NCBI GenBank assembly: GCA_900095095.1
Contig: FMBT01000433.1
Coordinates: 1 to 64,000 of the forward strand
DNA from: Fragilariopsis cylindrus CCMP1102
Lineage: Eukaryota; Bacillariophyta; Bacillariophyceae; Bacillariales; Bacillariaceae
Direction: 5' to 3'
Length of the DNA stretch: 64,000 nt
Part shown: positions 53,032 to 64,000 of the stretch, piece by piece
How positions within the stretch are numbered: the first letter of the stretch is position 1
Layout of the letters: every line of letters begins with the position of its first letter
Program-made: the position numbers and the translations under genes
The notes under the pieces: generated by a model
Told to the model about the DNA's origin: nothing
Database searches by the model: none
The model's input: the letters and a program-made list of their open reading frames with translations, nothing else

Positions 53032-54380
53032 ATGGCAACAGATTGGAATTATCGTCAGCTTGCTGCTGAATTTATTGCAACTGCCTTATTTGTATGGCTG
53101 GATGTGGTGCAGCTGTATCATCAAATCGTTGGACACCAACCGCGTTACTCCTTGATCCTGGGTAAGATACTGTACTGTACTGTAGAAGAAGAAGAAGAAG
53201 AAGTGTGCCGTACATTGATGTTTTGTCTCCGTTTTCGTTTTTGTTGTGTGTGTTTGTGTACGAGAGAATGAGAGAGTGAGGTAGAGATAGAAATTGCGAC
53301 ACGACAGTAATGTGATTTGTAATTTATTTATTTAGTTCTATTCGTGTTGATGTTTTGAAATTGTCGTCACAATCATTCCAGTAAACTAAACAATCAAACA
53401 ACTCAAACCAACCCTTTTTACTAACTAAATTGCAATACACAGAGCGCTTGTCGGTATCGCTCTTGCATTTGGTATAACAATTTCGGTACTAGCGTATTCA
53501 ATTGGACATATTTCTGGTGGACATATCAATCCTGCTGGTAAGTACTCCCGGCGTCTGAAGATACCATTCGCCCTTTCTAAAATTTCACTTGACAACTTCT
53601 AACATACCAATCATACTTATCGAATATTTCAATCGCGAAGTGACCTTGTCTTTTATGCTTTTAAGATTACAAAGTATTACAGCTGGATTACTTTATATGG
53701 TTGCACAATGTTTAGGTGCGATCTTCGGTGCATTAATTTTATGGGGTTGTAACGCATCATTGACAGCAAATTGTGACACAATAACTGCAGCTGGTTTAGA
53801 AGCACAAATAAGTGGTGTATGTGGTGCTTCTGAATTACCAAATGGTGAAGGATATGGTCCAGCATTCGGATTAGGTGTTAATACAGTTGATATTCGTGTC
53901 TCATCTGGGTGTGCATTTTTAATTGAACTTATGGGCACATACCTATTAGTATTTACTGTATTACAGGCTGCTGTACATACCAAATCAACTGGCGGGAATG
54001 CTGTACCAATTGCAATTGGCTGGGCTGTATTGGTTGCACATCTTATCTTGATTCCATACACTGGTTGTGGTATTAATCCAGCACGATCACTTGGTCCGAT
54101 GGTCGTTGATAGTATGGGTGGTTTAAATTACTGGCAACGTGGTTGGTGGGTATTTTATACAGCACCATTTGTTGGTAGTATTCTTGCAACAGCAACATAC
54201 AAATTCATTTTTGCGGAGGAGGAGGATGATGCTGGAAAAGCGAAGAAAGATGATGATGTTGCTGGTGGTGACGACGACAAAGACGTTGAGGGTCAAGTTC
54301 CACGAATTTATGATGAAGATGCAAAGAATACCGGAGAAGAGGCCGTTACAGATGATGCTGTTCCTCACGCGTATGAGTAA
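53032..54380 (+). CDS. Aquaporin (MIP family)
   Basis: Three exons: 53032-53161, 53443-53537 and 53641-54380, with GT-AG introns. ATG 53032 begins [20 protein letters not shown]. Both pore motifs are present: [10 protein letters not shown] at the end of exon 2 and [12 protein letters not shown] in exon 3, plus helices such as [20 protein letters not shown] and [16 protein letters not shown]. In exon 1 the frame changes near 53098-53101. Before it the text is LFVWL, after it [14 protein letters not shown], which is the normal continuation; one base is missing. The exon lengths sum to 965, one short of 322 codons, which independently supports a single missing base. The C-terminus is an acidic cytosolic tail. 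It carries water or small solutes across plasma or internal membranes; the ar/R filter cannot be read reliably by eye. Confidence 0.88.
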
Positions 54381-55572
54381 ACGTAAATATTGAAGAGATA
54401 ATAAAACGAATATGATGAGAGCTGTTCGCGTATGCCCTCATTTATAGAACAACACGATAATGATGATGTAAACCTTATATGTTAAAATTTTAGTTAAAAG
54501 AAAATGAATAATAATGATGGAACCGCACCGTTACCAATCGATGAATGGATAGATTTGGGCATAATTACCATCAAGTTCATTTATCTGTCATGGTACCAAA
54601 TAAATAAATAAATTGCTACAGCAATATAAATAAAAATCTAATCTTATATATAGATATCTATAATGTTCCCTTCAATATGATATATAGCACACGAATTTCC
54701 TACCTGATAGCTACATGAATTTACTTCTCAGTGTGAACAATGCTATACATAGATATTGCACCACTTTACTCCAAAACTACACTGTATGGAAAGCATTAAT
54801 ATGATATGATGATGTGTCTTAGTTAAAAATATATTGTAAAGTTCCATGAAAAATACTTTAGTATCAGTATAGATTTCGATGATACAATCCTATCATGAAT
54901 AGTGCAGTGTTACGTTTCACAAACGATCGTGAAACAGGATTCTAATAGTCTTACTCTTTGGACTGTAAGATTCTATTATGACTGTGAGGGTGGCTATTCG
55001 CTTCCCTTGAAAGACTGCTGCGGTTGTTCTACCAGGCTATTCACCCTTCTTGAATTCGGACCTACCTTACGGATGGTGGTTATTCTTTCTGTAGATATCT
55101 CCATTAATATTGCTATTGCAATATAACGGTTGTTCAAACGCAAAAGGTTGTTATTAACACACTTGTTTAATTAGTCTATGGTTATTACAATTCATCAACA
55201 ATAAAAGAGAGAGATAGTTCATTTCTCGTAATCTGTTCTTTTCTTGTATTTTGGTATTGCGGTAAACAGTAACTTCGTATACAACGTTATTCGTAACATC
55301 ACTTCGCCTTATACATATATAGTAGCGGTTCGGCGGACACTTCTCTTATTCGTGCTTCGACTTTAACTAGTCATCTGTAACTCCGATACACTTCTCTTAT
55401 TTGTGCTTCGACTTCAACTGGTCATCTATAATTTTGATTCTACATGACACGTTTATAGGACAACATTTACTTTTACTAACATCAATGGCCTATGTATTAT
55501 AGCCATCGTTTTCCTAACCTTGGGTATCGTGTATGATTTAACATACAGTAACAGCTTAATTGATCTCTTTTT
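54381..55572. other. Intergenic with a 51-base duplication
   Basis: A unit starting ACACTTCTCTTATT at 55337 is repeated at 55388 with few changes (CGTGCTTCGACTTTAACTAG against TGTGCTTCGACTTCAACTGG). Otherwise AT-rich 3' flanks of two convergent genes. Confidence 0.6.
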
Positions 55573-58500
55573 TCACCAAGAAAATTTTTCTTCGTAAAAT
55601 ACGAATTTGTTTCCGTTAAAGAAATTTTGAATCCTTTCACCTCTTTTAGTATTGCAACTCACAAATCCTCCAGGAGTAGCTTTTTTACAGGAATCAATCA
55701 TCCCACTTGGGCCACACATGAATATTCCGGTGCTGTTACCTATGCTTTTATCTTTATCGTTATCGTTATCGTCCTCGTTATCGTCATCATGATCATGACC
55801 GTTATCGTTATCATGATCATGACCGTTGTACAATAACATCTTTTCAAATGTTGGTCTGCCGGCCGTAGAATTAATAGACAAGACCTTAGTTTGAACGACG
55901 TCAGAAGACAACATCTCATCATCAACCGTAGAAATTTGAATAGACGATGTCGTCTTTTAGGTAAAAAGACGATCGTGATGGGATGCGACAATAGATACGC
56001 AGAGTACTGTGTGAGACAAATACTATCATTTGGTCCTGCAGATATTTTAAATATTTTAGATAAATAAGTGTTGCAGAGATCAACAAGCCTACGATTTTAA
56101 ATATGAACTTACTTCTTCATGGGTTTGTCTTTGGTTTTTAGCAGCAAGATTTTGTTTCCAATCCATCAATACGTGTCCAATAAAAGCAAAGACAAAAGAA
56201 AACAACAGAATAGGAAAGAATTCCCAGGCTCCAGCAGCGTCATTTACTGCATCTGGAAGACTATAAAAGTTATTAGCTAACCAATAACGAATCTGCCCAG
56301 AAAATGCGTACGAGCACCAAAAGATGGCAACAAACATAGTAATGGAAGGTATATGCTCGTAAAACGTTGACCATCGACCAAATGAGAAACGGTACGGATG
56401 CCAAGGCGATCCAAACGTTCCAATTAGGCTAAAGTCGACTTGTTTGTTACCACGTTCTGGCTTGTCACAGAAATCGTTCCAAAGGGAATTGCAATCGACA
56501 GTTTCGCATTTTGCTCCAGCATCTCCGGTTCTCTGTTGAGTTTATCACATAATAATACAGGAAAAAGTGCACGATAACGTGAATTCGACAAAATTTGAGA
56601 CGATTGAACCATATATATAATCAAAAAGTTTGTAAGGTAACATACCCCGCATCAAATAGAGAGAACAAACTTACATGGATGTGAATATGACAGCTTGCCC
56701 CTTGATATAGATCTTGTTTTCCGTCATGATTGAGTTCGCCATTTCTTTCTTTTCTTGATGCCTTTTGCATGAGAGGTAGGAAATATTCATCGGTAATATA
56801 CTTAACGAGGTTAGGGTCTCTAACTGTCCAATGAAGCTCAATTCTCTTAGTTTGAGGGATACCTTCAATCTCGTCCATCTTGATAAACATGCCATCTTCG
56901 TTGAAGCAAAGCAATTCGATCATTTCAGTCAGCATGGATAAGAATGCCGTTATACCAATTCCGGCTACTACAAGAATGACCTTTGAAATTAAGAAGAAGG
57001 AATACAGTTGTGTTAAAAGTTGAAATGCACAAATGAAATTGTGTGAGAAAGGTTATACAACTTGATGCGATATGGCATCACTAGGGGGTCGAGAGGATAT
57101 AATTAAGATTTTACTGTACCTTATCATGATTGAGGGCGTTTCCAACAAGATGAGAAGGACCATGGAATCCATCCATCATAATTTGGGAATCGGGAGTAAT
57201 TCTTGTTGATGTCCAGGACATGGTAGTTGGATCAAACTTCTTGCCAATAGATCGGTCCATTTTCCAAACACACGAAAAATAATCCGCAATTGACTACGTT
57301 TGCCCGGAACGTGTGTAATCGAAAATGGATGTGACTTCATACTCGCATCTGGGCACCAAATGTTTCCATATTGCCCGGGGTAAAACTGATCGGCTCCTTC
57401 TTCTGAAATTTCAAAAGCAAAGCTAACACAATGTTCCACAGGCTTAGCTAATGATCCTCTTCTGTTAATCTTCTCGTCGAGCCAATCAATTGATTTCGGT
57501 GAAAATATTGCTTTGATCCGTGTCATTGTCGAAGCAGTAGATGCTTCGGTCGAAACAGTAGATGCTTCGTTATCATCTTCATCGTCGTTTGCTTCCAATT
57601 TTTCACAAGGAATATCCATAACATCCGTAATCTTTAGTCCATAATTGTATACAGTATATCTCCAGTGTTGCATTAAAATGGTGTTTGAGTTGCGAAGTAA
57701 TAAAACAACGACGGCCAAATGTATGTGATAGCCCTTCCATAATGCAATATAAGGAATAGAAGGAACATCGGTGCGCTTTTTATCATTTTCGTTATAAGTA
57801 AAAGATACATAGAGAGAAGAGAGAGAGAGAGATGTATAGTTGATAATACAGACATGAGAACTTTTTCCAATTTGCAGGGTTCTTCGATTCGCTTTCGTAT
57901 TCTTAATTTCTTACCACAAGATATGTGCAAAATAAAATACAGTATACTGGTTTCTTCTTATAACTTTCATACTGCAGATTGTAAGTACTGTAAGGAATGA
58001 TAATGCAATCGTTCCAAAAAATCCTGCAAGCATTTTTTTACAATGCTTATAACCTTCCGGTGGCATTGGTGTACCATCTTCATTTGTTCCTTCACTGTAG
58101 TGAGAAGGTACAAAGCACATAGGGGGTGGAAAGAAGTAGTTCCATCCACGCTGTCCTGGTGCTTCTTTGTGATAATCACCAACTGAATACTTGAGTATGT
58201 AAAAGAATGTATGAAGGTATGCTGTTGCGATCGCAGCCCAACCACACCACATATGAACAGTCATCGCATGGTATGGATGCCATCCTAGAACAGCAAGAAC
58301 TGGACCATGTCGTGTTGCAGGAATCATAAAGAATGTTAAACACCAAACGCTTACAAAGCCAATTCTGTTCGCGAATGTACCAAAATATATCCGCTAAAAA
58401 TTCTGTATCGGTCATGTCTTCACGGAGCGGCCATTTCTTGTACATGTAGAAGCAAAAGTAAATGAGAAGAGGTATACCGATTGCAATGTATGCTAGAATG

Positions 58501-59332
58501 ACGATATAATGCGGTCAAAAGTAGGACGTTGTGTAGCATGAATTATTTAAAAAATAGAGAATTTGTATAGATGAGATTGAAGTAAATAAGATATTATATA
58601 ATATATTATGTATTGCAAATACACACACACACACACACCACACACACACACAAGAAGAACAAGAACAAGAGAAATTTACCGAAGGAAGAAAATCAAATCT
58701 CCTGCAAGTCGTAGTTCCCGTTAGCTTTCTTGGTCGGAATGTGTTTTGCGTACTAATAATGCAACGACCGTAAAGGCTGCAAAAGCTGGATAATACCACA
58801 CACATTCTGTGCCATGTTTATCAGGGGACGTTAATGGACAAAGCTTCATAAAAAAAACGAAGATGATAATAATGAGGAGAGAAAAGGGAGACGATGAGGA
58901 ACAAAAGGCGTAAAAAGTATTTGTCGTGCTATCATCAAATAAATCATGTTTGTAACGAAATTATTGAATGAATGGACGTACTTTTTCTGCAATGGGTTTA
59001 ACAACATAATCTGAATAAGCGAATACATTGTCCTCAGAACCGCCACCCATAGGTGGGAAAGGAACATACACTAAAATCCAATACATTGAAATCCAAAACC
59101 AAACCAGAATTAATGTCCAGATAGCAATAGCATTCCCGATACGATTGATATCGAATGATCCTTTTGGTATTTCGGTATATCGTTTGATATCGTTGCTGTT
59201 GCTCTTGATGTTGCTGTTAATATTGCTATTGCTGATACGAAACCCATCATCACCGTTGATCTCACTTTGTTCGCAGTTATCTCCGTTTCCTTTTGCGGAA
59301 AGTTCAACGACTGCTTGTTCTTCGTCGAACAT
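55573..59332 (-). CDS. NADPH oxidase/ferric reductase-type membrane flavocytochrome
   Basis: A multi-exon gene. Firm exons: 59332-58982, 56980-56675, 56532-56113, 55953-55573. Approximate ones: 58850-58683, about 58482-57915, about 57733-57120. Exon 1 holds a membrane helix (IAIWTLILVWFWISMYWILV). The ferric-reductase core has GWHPYHAMTVHMWCGW, AYLHTFFYIL, FYFAHILW and YHIHLAVVV, with spaced His for two haems. HPFSITHVPG binds FAD, VAGIGIT and FMCGPSGM bind NADPH. It would move electrons from NADPH across a membrane to Fe(III) or oxygen. Two frame breaks lie at homopolymers: T run at 58382-58385 (one too many) and A run at 57260-57263 (one too few). Exon 58850-58683 also has an in-frame stop I cannot resolve. 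The 56532-56113 exon adds two extra membrane helices inside the NADPH lobe. Confidence 0.85.
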
Positions 59333-60696
59333 GATTGTTATCTTGTAAGTGGTATTGCTGTATTGTTCTACTACTGTAGATGTAGTAATACTACTCTTAA
59401 CATTAAAATGTAGTAAGAAAGTGGTCTGTTTATTATTGTACACTGTAAAAGTTTTATGATGATGTTTATGGAATCGAATCTTCCTCTGCTTGATTATTAT
59501 GATGAATCGTTTGAAATGTGAGAAAATGCACACACTGTAGTACAGTCGTAATACGAACTGAAACACCCAACAAACTCAACAAACACCCAACAAACTCAAC
59601 AACAATCAATTCATAGCAACATTAACATCACACCCAACGCACAAAAAGAAAGATCCAATTCGGACTCGTGCGAAAACACAATACTGTACACAAGTGTACT
59701 GTGCAATGTTCCTTCAAGTACTTCAGTGCCTTAAGTACATACAAAAGTGAGCGCGAAGATCTTTTGTAGGGATGCGTTTTTCGAGATCGTGCTCATCACG
59801 CGTATGTAAAAGGCGGAGTATAAATTAAAAAAATGTCATTCGGTAATGGCAAAGAAAGATCTCCGTACCGCTCTATGGAACTTTAGTATCACTCGTATTA
59901 AATAGTGACAACTCTGCTTGTTAGTAAAATACATCGCTCGTCGCTAGTCGCTGTTGATGTTGATGTCGATGTTGATGATGAAGATGATTTCATTCGATGA
60001 TGTTCCAATAGGCCCTTTTGCCTTGATTAATGGATCAGCCAGTCATACTTAATCTCTTTCAGTAAATTAATTCAACTTCATCTAGTACTTTTATTTAATA
60101 GAATTCTTCAATGAAGCCCTACTGAGATAATAATTTACTGTACATTGGATCATCATGAGTGTGTTCCCATATACAATTATCCTTGCAAGATGACATGGAT
60201 CAATCCCATCAAGATTGGCATCGCTCATTCACCACCCACCCAGTCATACTTAACGTGCACCTTTCCATATATCCAAACGCACACCTTTCTTTTTGGTAGG
60301 AAAAGGTCGTGGAGGAATAGGGAAAGGATAGGATTTTCGATCTATACTGGATGAATATGAACATACCCTACAATAGTATGGCACATACATGTTGTAGGCA
60401 ATACTTATATCCTATTGTATAATAGGTAGTAGTAGTGTATACTGTAAATATAATGTAGATTTTTTCTTAAAACAATTTAACATTGTATTATTAACATTAG
60501 TAAGTAAGTCTTTCTGCCTACCTGCCTGTGCTGCTGTGTGGTATATTTTCTTTCGTTCCCCCCTTCATTTTTTTCTTTCTTTTGTTCTCCTCCTACCGTA
60601 ATGACTTTTTATTTCTACTAGTATAATTGAGTTGAGTGGTGGCATGATTACAGTAGTAAATAATTTCATTTTATTTTTGGTGGTTGTTTTGTGTTA
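59333..60696. other. Intergenic, 1.4 kb
   Basis: A 19-base direct repeat (CACCCAACAAACTCAACAA) at about 59563 and 59582, (GATGTT)n near 59950-59980, and TACTGTA motifs. It contains the 5' flank of the ferric reductase and the 3' flank of the next minus-strand gene. No gene. Confidence 0.5.
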
Positions 60697-62001
60697 TTAT
60701 TTTGATTTTGATTCCTCTTTCGACAATGATAACATATCTTTAATTGTATTTAAACCATCATTCGCATTAGCATTCGCATTAGCATTAGCATTATCATTTA
60801 ATGATAGACCTAATTGTTTCTTATCCTGTTCGTATGTTTCCTTCATTGATAATGGTTTTAATCGTTTATTACTACTTCCATTATTGTGGTCTTGTTGTTC
60901 AAAATCAAAATGATCATCGTCCCCATCTCCTTCTACGCCATCTTTCCCATGCCCATTATTGCTATGTTTCTTTGTAGTTGTTGTAGTATCTAATTTTTGG
61001 ATCATATTTTTTGCTTCATCTGCTAATCTACCAATAGTATTCCCATCTGTAACAACCTTCGATACAACATTGTTTGCGTTTGCGTTTGCGTTTGTGTCTG
61101 TAGCAGTAGCAGTAGTAGCAGTTTTAGTTATTTCATTGACATATACTTCAGCACGTGTTGTGGATTCTTGTAAAACTAATAATTCATTTCTTTCCTTACG
61201 TATTAATTCTAATTGTTTTTGAAGTGTGGATACTTCATTCATAAGATTGGATACTTCGATTGATGATGGTAATTCATTTTTCGAACGAATAATTATTGTT
61301 GTTGGAGAATGATCCTTTTCTTCTGCGTGTTGTTCTTCTTGTTCATTCCTTTTTTGTTGTTCTTGTTCGTGTTCGGACGATGATGATGCACCAGTAGTTA
61401 TAGCGGAAACAATCCGTTTCCGACGTGCCGGTAAATGTTTTTTTAATGTAAAGAGATGATGAGCACAATAGGATTCTAAGACATCCACATTCCGTAGAAA
61501 TTTATAATTTAATGTCTGACATAAATTGTGTTTTGGTGTAGTACTAGTATATGTATCTGATGCTGTCTTCTTTGCATCGTTCTCGTTCGTCTCTGCTTGG
61601 TGATCATCATCCTGTTTCTTCTCTTGTTGTTTCGCAGTATTAGTAGCAGTAGTGGCAGTAGCAGTACTACTTTTACGATAACAGTCATCATCCAGAAGTG
61701 GAAGTGAATCAACACCATTCCGGATAGCAATAGTAATTTGTTCAGCTAATACATCCGCTAATTCTTTATTTAATGTACCATAAACAACCTGATCTTGTTC
61801 TGATAATAAGGATAGTGATAATGATGATGAGGTGTTTGATGTTGATGATGCTGCGGTGGTTGATGTTGATGTTGTTGCTGCGGTGGTGGTTGCTGCTGCG
61901 GTTAATGTTGCTGCTGATGTTGCAGCTGCGATTGCACTACTTGTATGATCAGTATCATCCTTCATAATTTCCGTGCTACTAGCTGCTGGCGATGATTCCA
62001 T
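60697..62001 (-). CDS. Coiled-coil protein, possibly Mis12-like kinetochore subunit
   Basis: A 434-residue single exon. An Ala/Thr/Ser low-complexity start is followed by LNKELADVLAEQITIAIRNG (about 75-95), then KFLRNVDVLESYCAHHLFTL and KHLPARRKRIV (about 175-205), then a coiled coil (SNLMNEVSTLQKQLELIRKE, about 260-290) and a weak C-terminal helix ending in Ser/Lys. The order of an N-terminal helical part, an RN-x3-E-x-Y type helix followed by a Leu-Pro step, and then a coiled coil recalls Mis12/Mtw1, the kinetochore scaffold that links centromere chromatin to Ndc80. The match is by eye and short, so the name is tentative. Other coiled-coil proteins could look the same. Gln/Glu, Thr and Asn-Ala repeats separate the segments. 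Confidence 0.6.
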   Translation of the reverse strand: MESSPAASSTEIMKDDTDHTSSAIAAATSAATLTAAATTTAATTSTSTTAASSTSNTSSSLSLSLLSEQDQVVYGTLNKELADVLAEQITIAIRNGVDSLPLLDDDCYRKSSTATATTATNTAKQQEKKQDDDHQAETNENDAKKTASDTYTSTTPKHNLCQTLNYKFLRNVDVLESYCAHHLFTLKKHLPARRKRIVSAITTGASSSSEHEQEQQKRNEQEEQHAEEKDHSPTTIIIRSKNELPSSIEVSNLMNEVSTLQKQLELIRKERNELLVLQESTTRAEVYVNEITKTATTATATDTNANANANNVVSKVVTDGNTIGRLADEAKNMIQKLDTTTTTKKHSNNGHGKDGVEGDGDDDHFDFEQQDHNNGSSNKRLKPLSMKETYEQDKKQLGLSLNDNANANANANANDGLNTIKDMLSLSKEESKSK

Positions 62002-63540
62002 TCGATTATGATTTTGATTTTGATTTTGATTTTATTTCTGATTTTGATTTTGATTTAGTGTACAGTCAACAATTACGTTATGTTGTCGGTGGTGGTGTCG
62101 CTTCGATTTGATTTGATTCGGTCAGGGATGGACGGAGTTAAATTTAAGTTTTAAATTATTTTCGTTGGCGTTTTCTATTGTTTTATTGTTGGCCTGGAAT
62201 GTTGCTGCCTCTGTTGCTTGCTCTAGCTGTTCTACTGTAAGCAATGATGCGTTGTTGATCGTCGTGGGTTGCTTTTCTTCTTCTTGTTTGCTGCTTGGTG
62301 CCCTGCCAATTATTTTTTTGAAATTGATCAAAGAACAGCATTGCGCGAGCGAGCGAGTTAATTTGAAAGATAGTAGGAACATACCAAAATTTACTATACG
62401 CTATACCATCATACCGTATGAGAAGGATTCCTATCGCCATACAAAAAACAGGCATATATGATCAGTTGTATGATACTTCAAGTAGTAATTAAGGGGTGAT
62501 AAGGCCCTACAGAGTTACTTGTTACGCAAAAATCGCTAAACAGTGTGTGTGATTGTGTGATGTAGTGTGTGTGAATTTTCTTACATTCTTCTTGAAACTG
62601 GTATATAGTTAGTAGATAGAGCAGCGAACAATATATTTTTGATGATGCTTGCCACCAGCTAGCCAGCTAGTCGAACAAGCGTAGCCACCATGCAATATTC
62701 TTAATCATTCGATACTAATACGACACTCCATGCAGACTAATAAGTTATAATAAAATCCATCCCATAATGATACTTAATAAGATGTTGAAAAATCATTAGA
62801 TCGCAGAGGTAACATTTGGAAAACCAATATGTCTGATTTGTACTGTATAATAGTAGAATCTTCAGAGAGTGGTATTCAGTTAGGTTAGTTCCGTACAAAA
62901 ATCCAAGGATCTCTCGTACTAAGACGATACTGACAGAAAAATACGCACCGAGATGTTATTTTAGTGCTATGGAAAAATACTGGTATAATTGTGATGGTAT
63001 GGTAGGGATACGTTTCATTGATTATTTTACTACAAATTGCAAGTAACTATGTCACTGTAAAACGATGTAATATTCAGATCCTAGTAAGAAGTACTGTAGA
63101 AGAATAGTTTTTTTGTTTAATTTTTTTTTTTAATAATTTACAATTTTTTTTATTTTTTAAGAATCAATCGAAATCCAAAAGAGAGTGCATTGATTACAGG
63201 TAAATGATTGTACCCGGCCATTCATCTATCACGATGTTTGTACATAAATTCGTTGGAAATACCATCTTCTTCGTTGCTTCAGTCTACTGCTGTCCAAAAT
63301 ACATTTCTTCGAATGGGATATTATTATTATTTGGTAAAAAAAAAGTCTTTTTGTAGATCGTTTCAGCCATTTTGGCCTAGTGCATGTAAATCATGAATAT
63401 GGGTCGGTGTGGATCGTTACGAAGGGGTGGGTTCTTTTGCTTTAAGCCACCTCCATCATTCCCCACACGCATTCGATAGCTGTGTCAACCAGATGCGTAC
63501 ATCCGTTCACAGGTTCCTATCTTATTTTTCCCTCATAAAA
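62002..63540. other. Mostly empty; one weak minus-strand frame
   Basis: A minus-strand frame at 62122-62382 (86 residues) ends with the helix-like text LTVEQLEQATEAATFQANNK and may be the last exon of a small gene, with a possible acceptor near 62307, but I cannot identify it. The rest is AT-rich with (ATTTTG)n near 62010-62055 and (GTGT)n near 62541-62575. Confidence 0.4.
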
Positions 63541-63840
63541 CATGTACAAACGGGGCCGTCCCCCTTACACTAATCAAACGATCATACTCATACTTTGTTA
63601 AACCAATAATAATAACAACCACCCAAAAAAATATCTCCCCATACAATGCGTTCGTTACGTAGTTCATGTGAGTAGCGATATATAAATCCTCCGACAAGGC
63701 CACAAATGAATGGGTCCAAATTGTCGAAGCGTATATCTTAACAGTATCCAATCTCATAAGCAAAAGCCATTACAGCCGCCATGACGATGAATACTGCCTA
63801 CCACACATGCCGAAACCTTCTCACTAAATAACTGAACCAT
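63541..63840 (-). other. Possible coding fragment, unidentified
   Basis: Starting at an ATG at 63838-63840, the minus strand reads coding-like text in more than one frame: AVFIVMAAVMAFAYEIGYC, then DIRFDNLDPFICGLVGGF, then YRYSHELRNERIVWGDIF. A TAA separates the first two. Composition and hydrophobic pattern suggest a small membrane protein or part of one. Whether it is a broken gene, an intron-containing gene or one more frame error cannot be told. Confidence 0.3.
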
Positions 63841-64000
63841 GTCGGTTACGTGAAAAGCGAATCGTTTTAAAACGTACGGGCACCGATCCGAAAGAGAACC
63901 GAACATTCAACATCAACCAAAAACTAAAAAGAAAATCCATCCCAACCGAAAATAAACACTTCATCATCAAAATAAATTAACCATCGAACACCATAATCCC
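63841..64000. other. Window end, nothing recognised
   Basis: A-rich text with no gene visible. Confidence 0.4.

Noticed and set aside
1-64000. tRNA, rRNA and spliceosomal RNA genes
   Set aside because: I looked for B-box-like GGTTCGANNCC and known snRNA starts on both strands and found none that fold plausibly.

Overview
The window is AT-rich nuclear DNA from a eukaryotic alga, almost certainly a diatom; I cannot name the genus. The evidence is: GT-AG introns in many genes; an indole-glycerol-phosphate-synthase-like protein whose signal peptide ends in an ASAFAP-type plastid motif (VDAFVP); a helicase-associated (HA) repeat protein with AP2-like domains; a diatom-style ferric reductase; and host proteins swollen by runs of Asn, Asp, Ser and Thr.

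Layout. 0-5.2 kb: IGPS-like gene (-) and a class 3 lipase (+), divergent. 7-11.5 kb: a glycosyltransferase-sulfotransferase fusion and, 45 bases upstream of its start, a membrane-anchored GT92-like gene, both (-). 12.7-14.6 kb: succinyl-CoA ligase beta (+). 15.2-19 kb: HA/AP2 protein and a carbohydrate-type sulfotransferase, both (-), sharing a 46-base block over their start codons. 19.7 kb: small Cys-rich protein. 20.8-22.5 kb: dispersed repeat, copy 1. 22.8-38.6 kb, all (+): glycosyltransferase, zinc-finger/SAP-like protein, sphingomyelin-synthase-like protein, PRP4-type kinase, ABCG transporter and a GT41 (OGT/SPY-like) protein with a possible plastid leader. 38.6-42.3 kb: gene-poor, with local duplications and a zeta-carotene desaturase fragment. 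42.3-44.3 kb: patatin/cPLA2-like gene. 45.5-46.4 kb: FAS1 protein with a 12-base minisatellite. 46.4-53 kb: repeat-rich, with dispersed repeat copy 2. 53-54.4 kb: aquaporin. 55.6-59.3 kb: NOX/ferric reductase (-). 60.7-62 kb: coiled-coil protein, perhaps Mis12-like. The rest is mostly empty.

Two themes run through the window. First, five glycan-modifying genes (three glycosyltransferases, one sulfotransferase and one GT-sulfotransferase fusion) lie in the first 38.6 kb with an ABCG exporter and a sphingolipid-type enzyme, which suggests secretory-pathway or cell-surface sulfated glycan synthesis. Second, at least six conserved genes carry single-base frame breaks, nearly all at short homopolymers. 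That looks like indel error in the assembly rather than gene decay, so broken genes here should be read with care.

I recognised no retroviral, LTR, Polinton or other virus-derived element.
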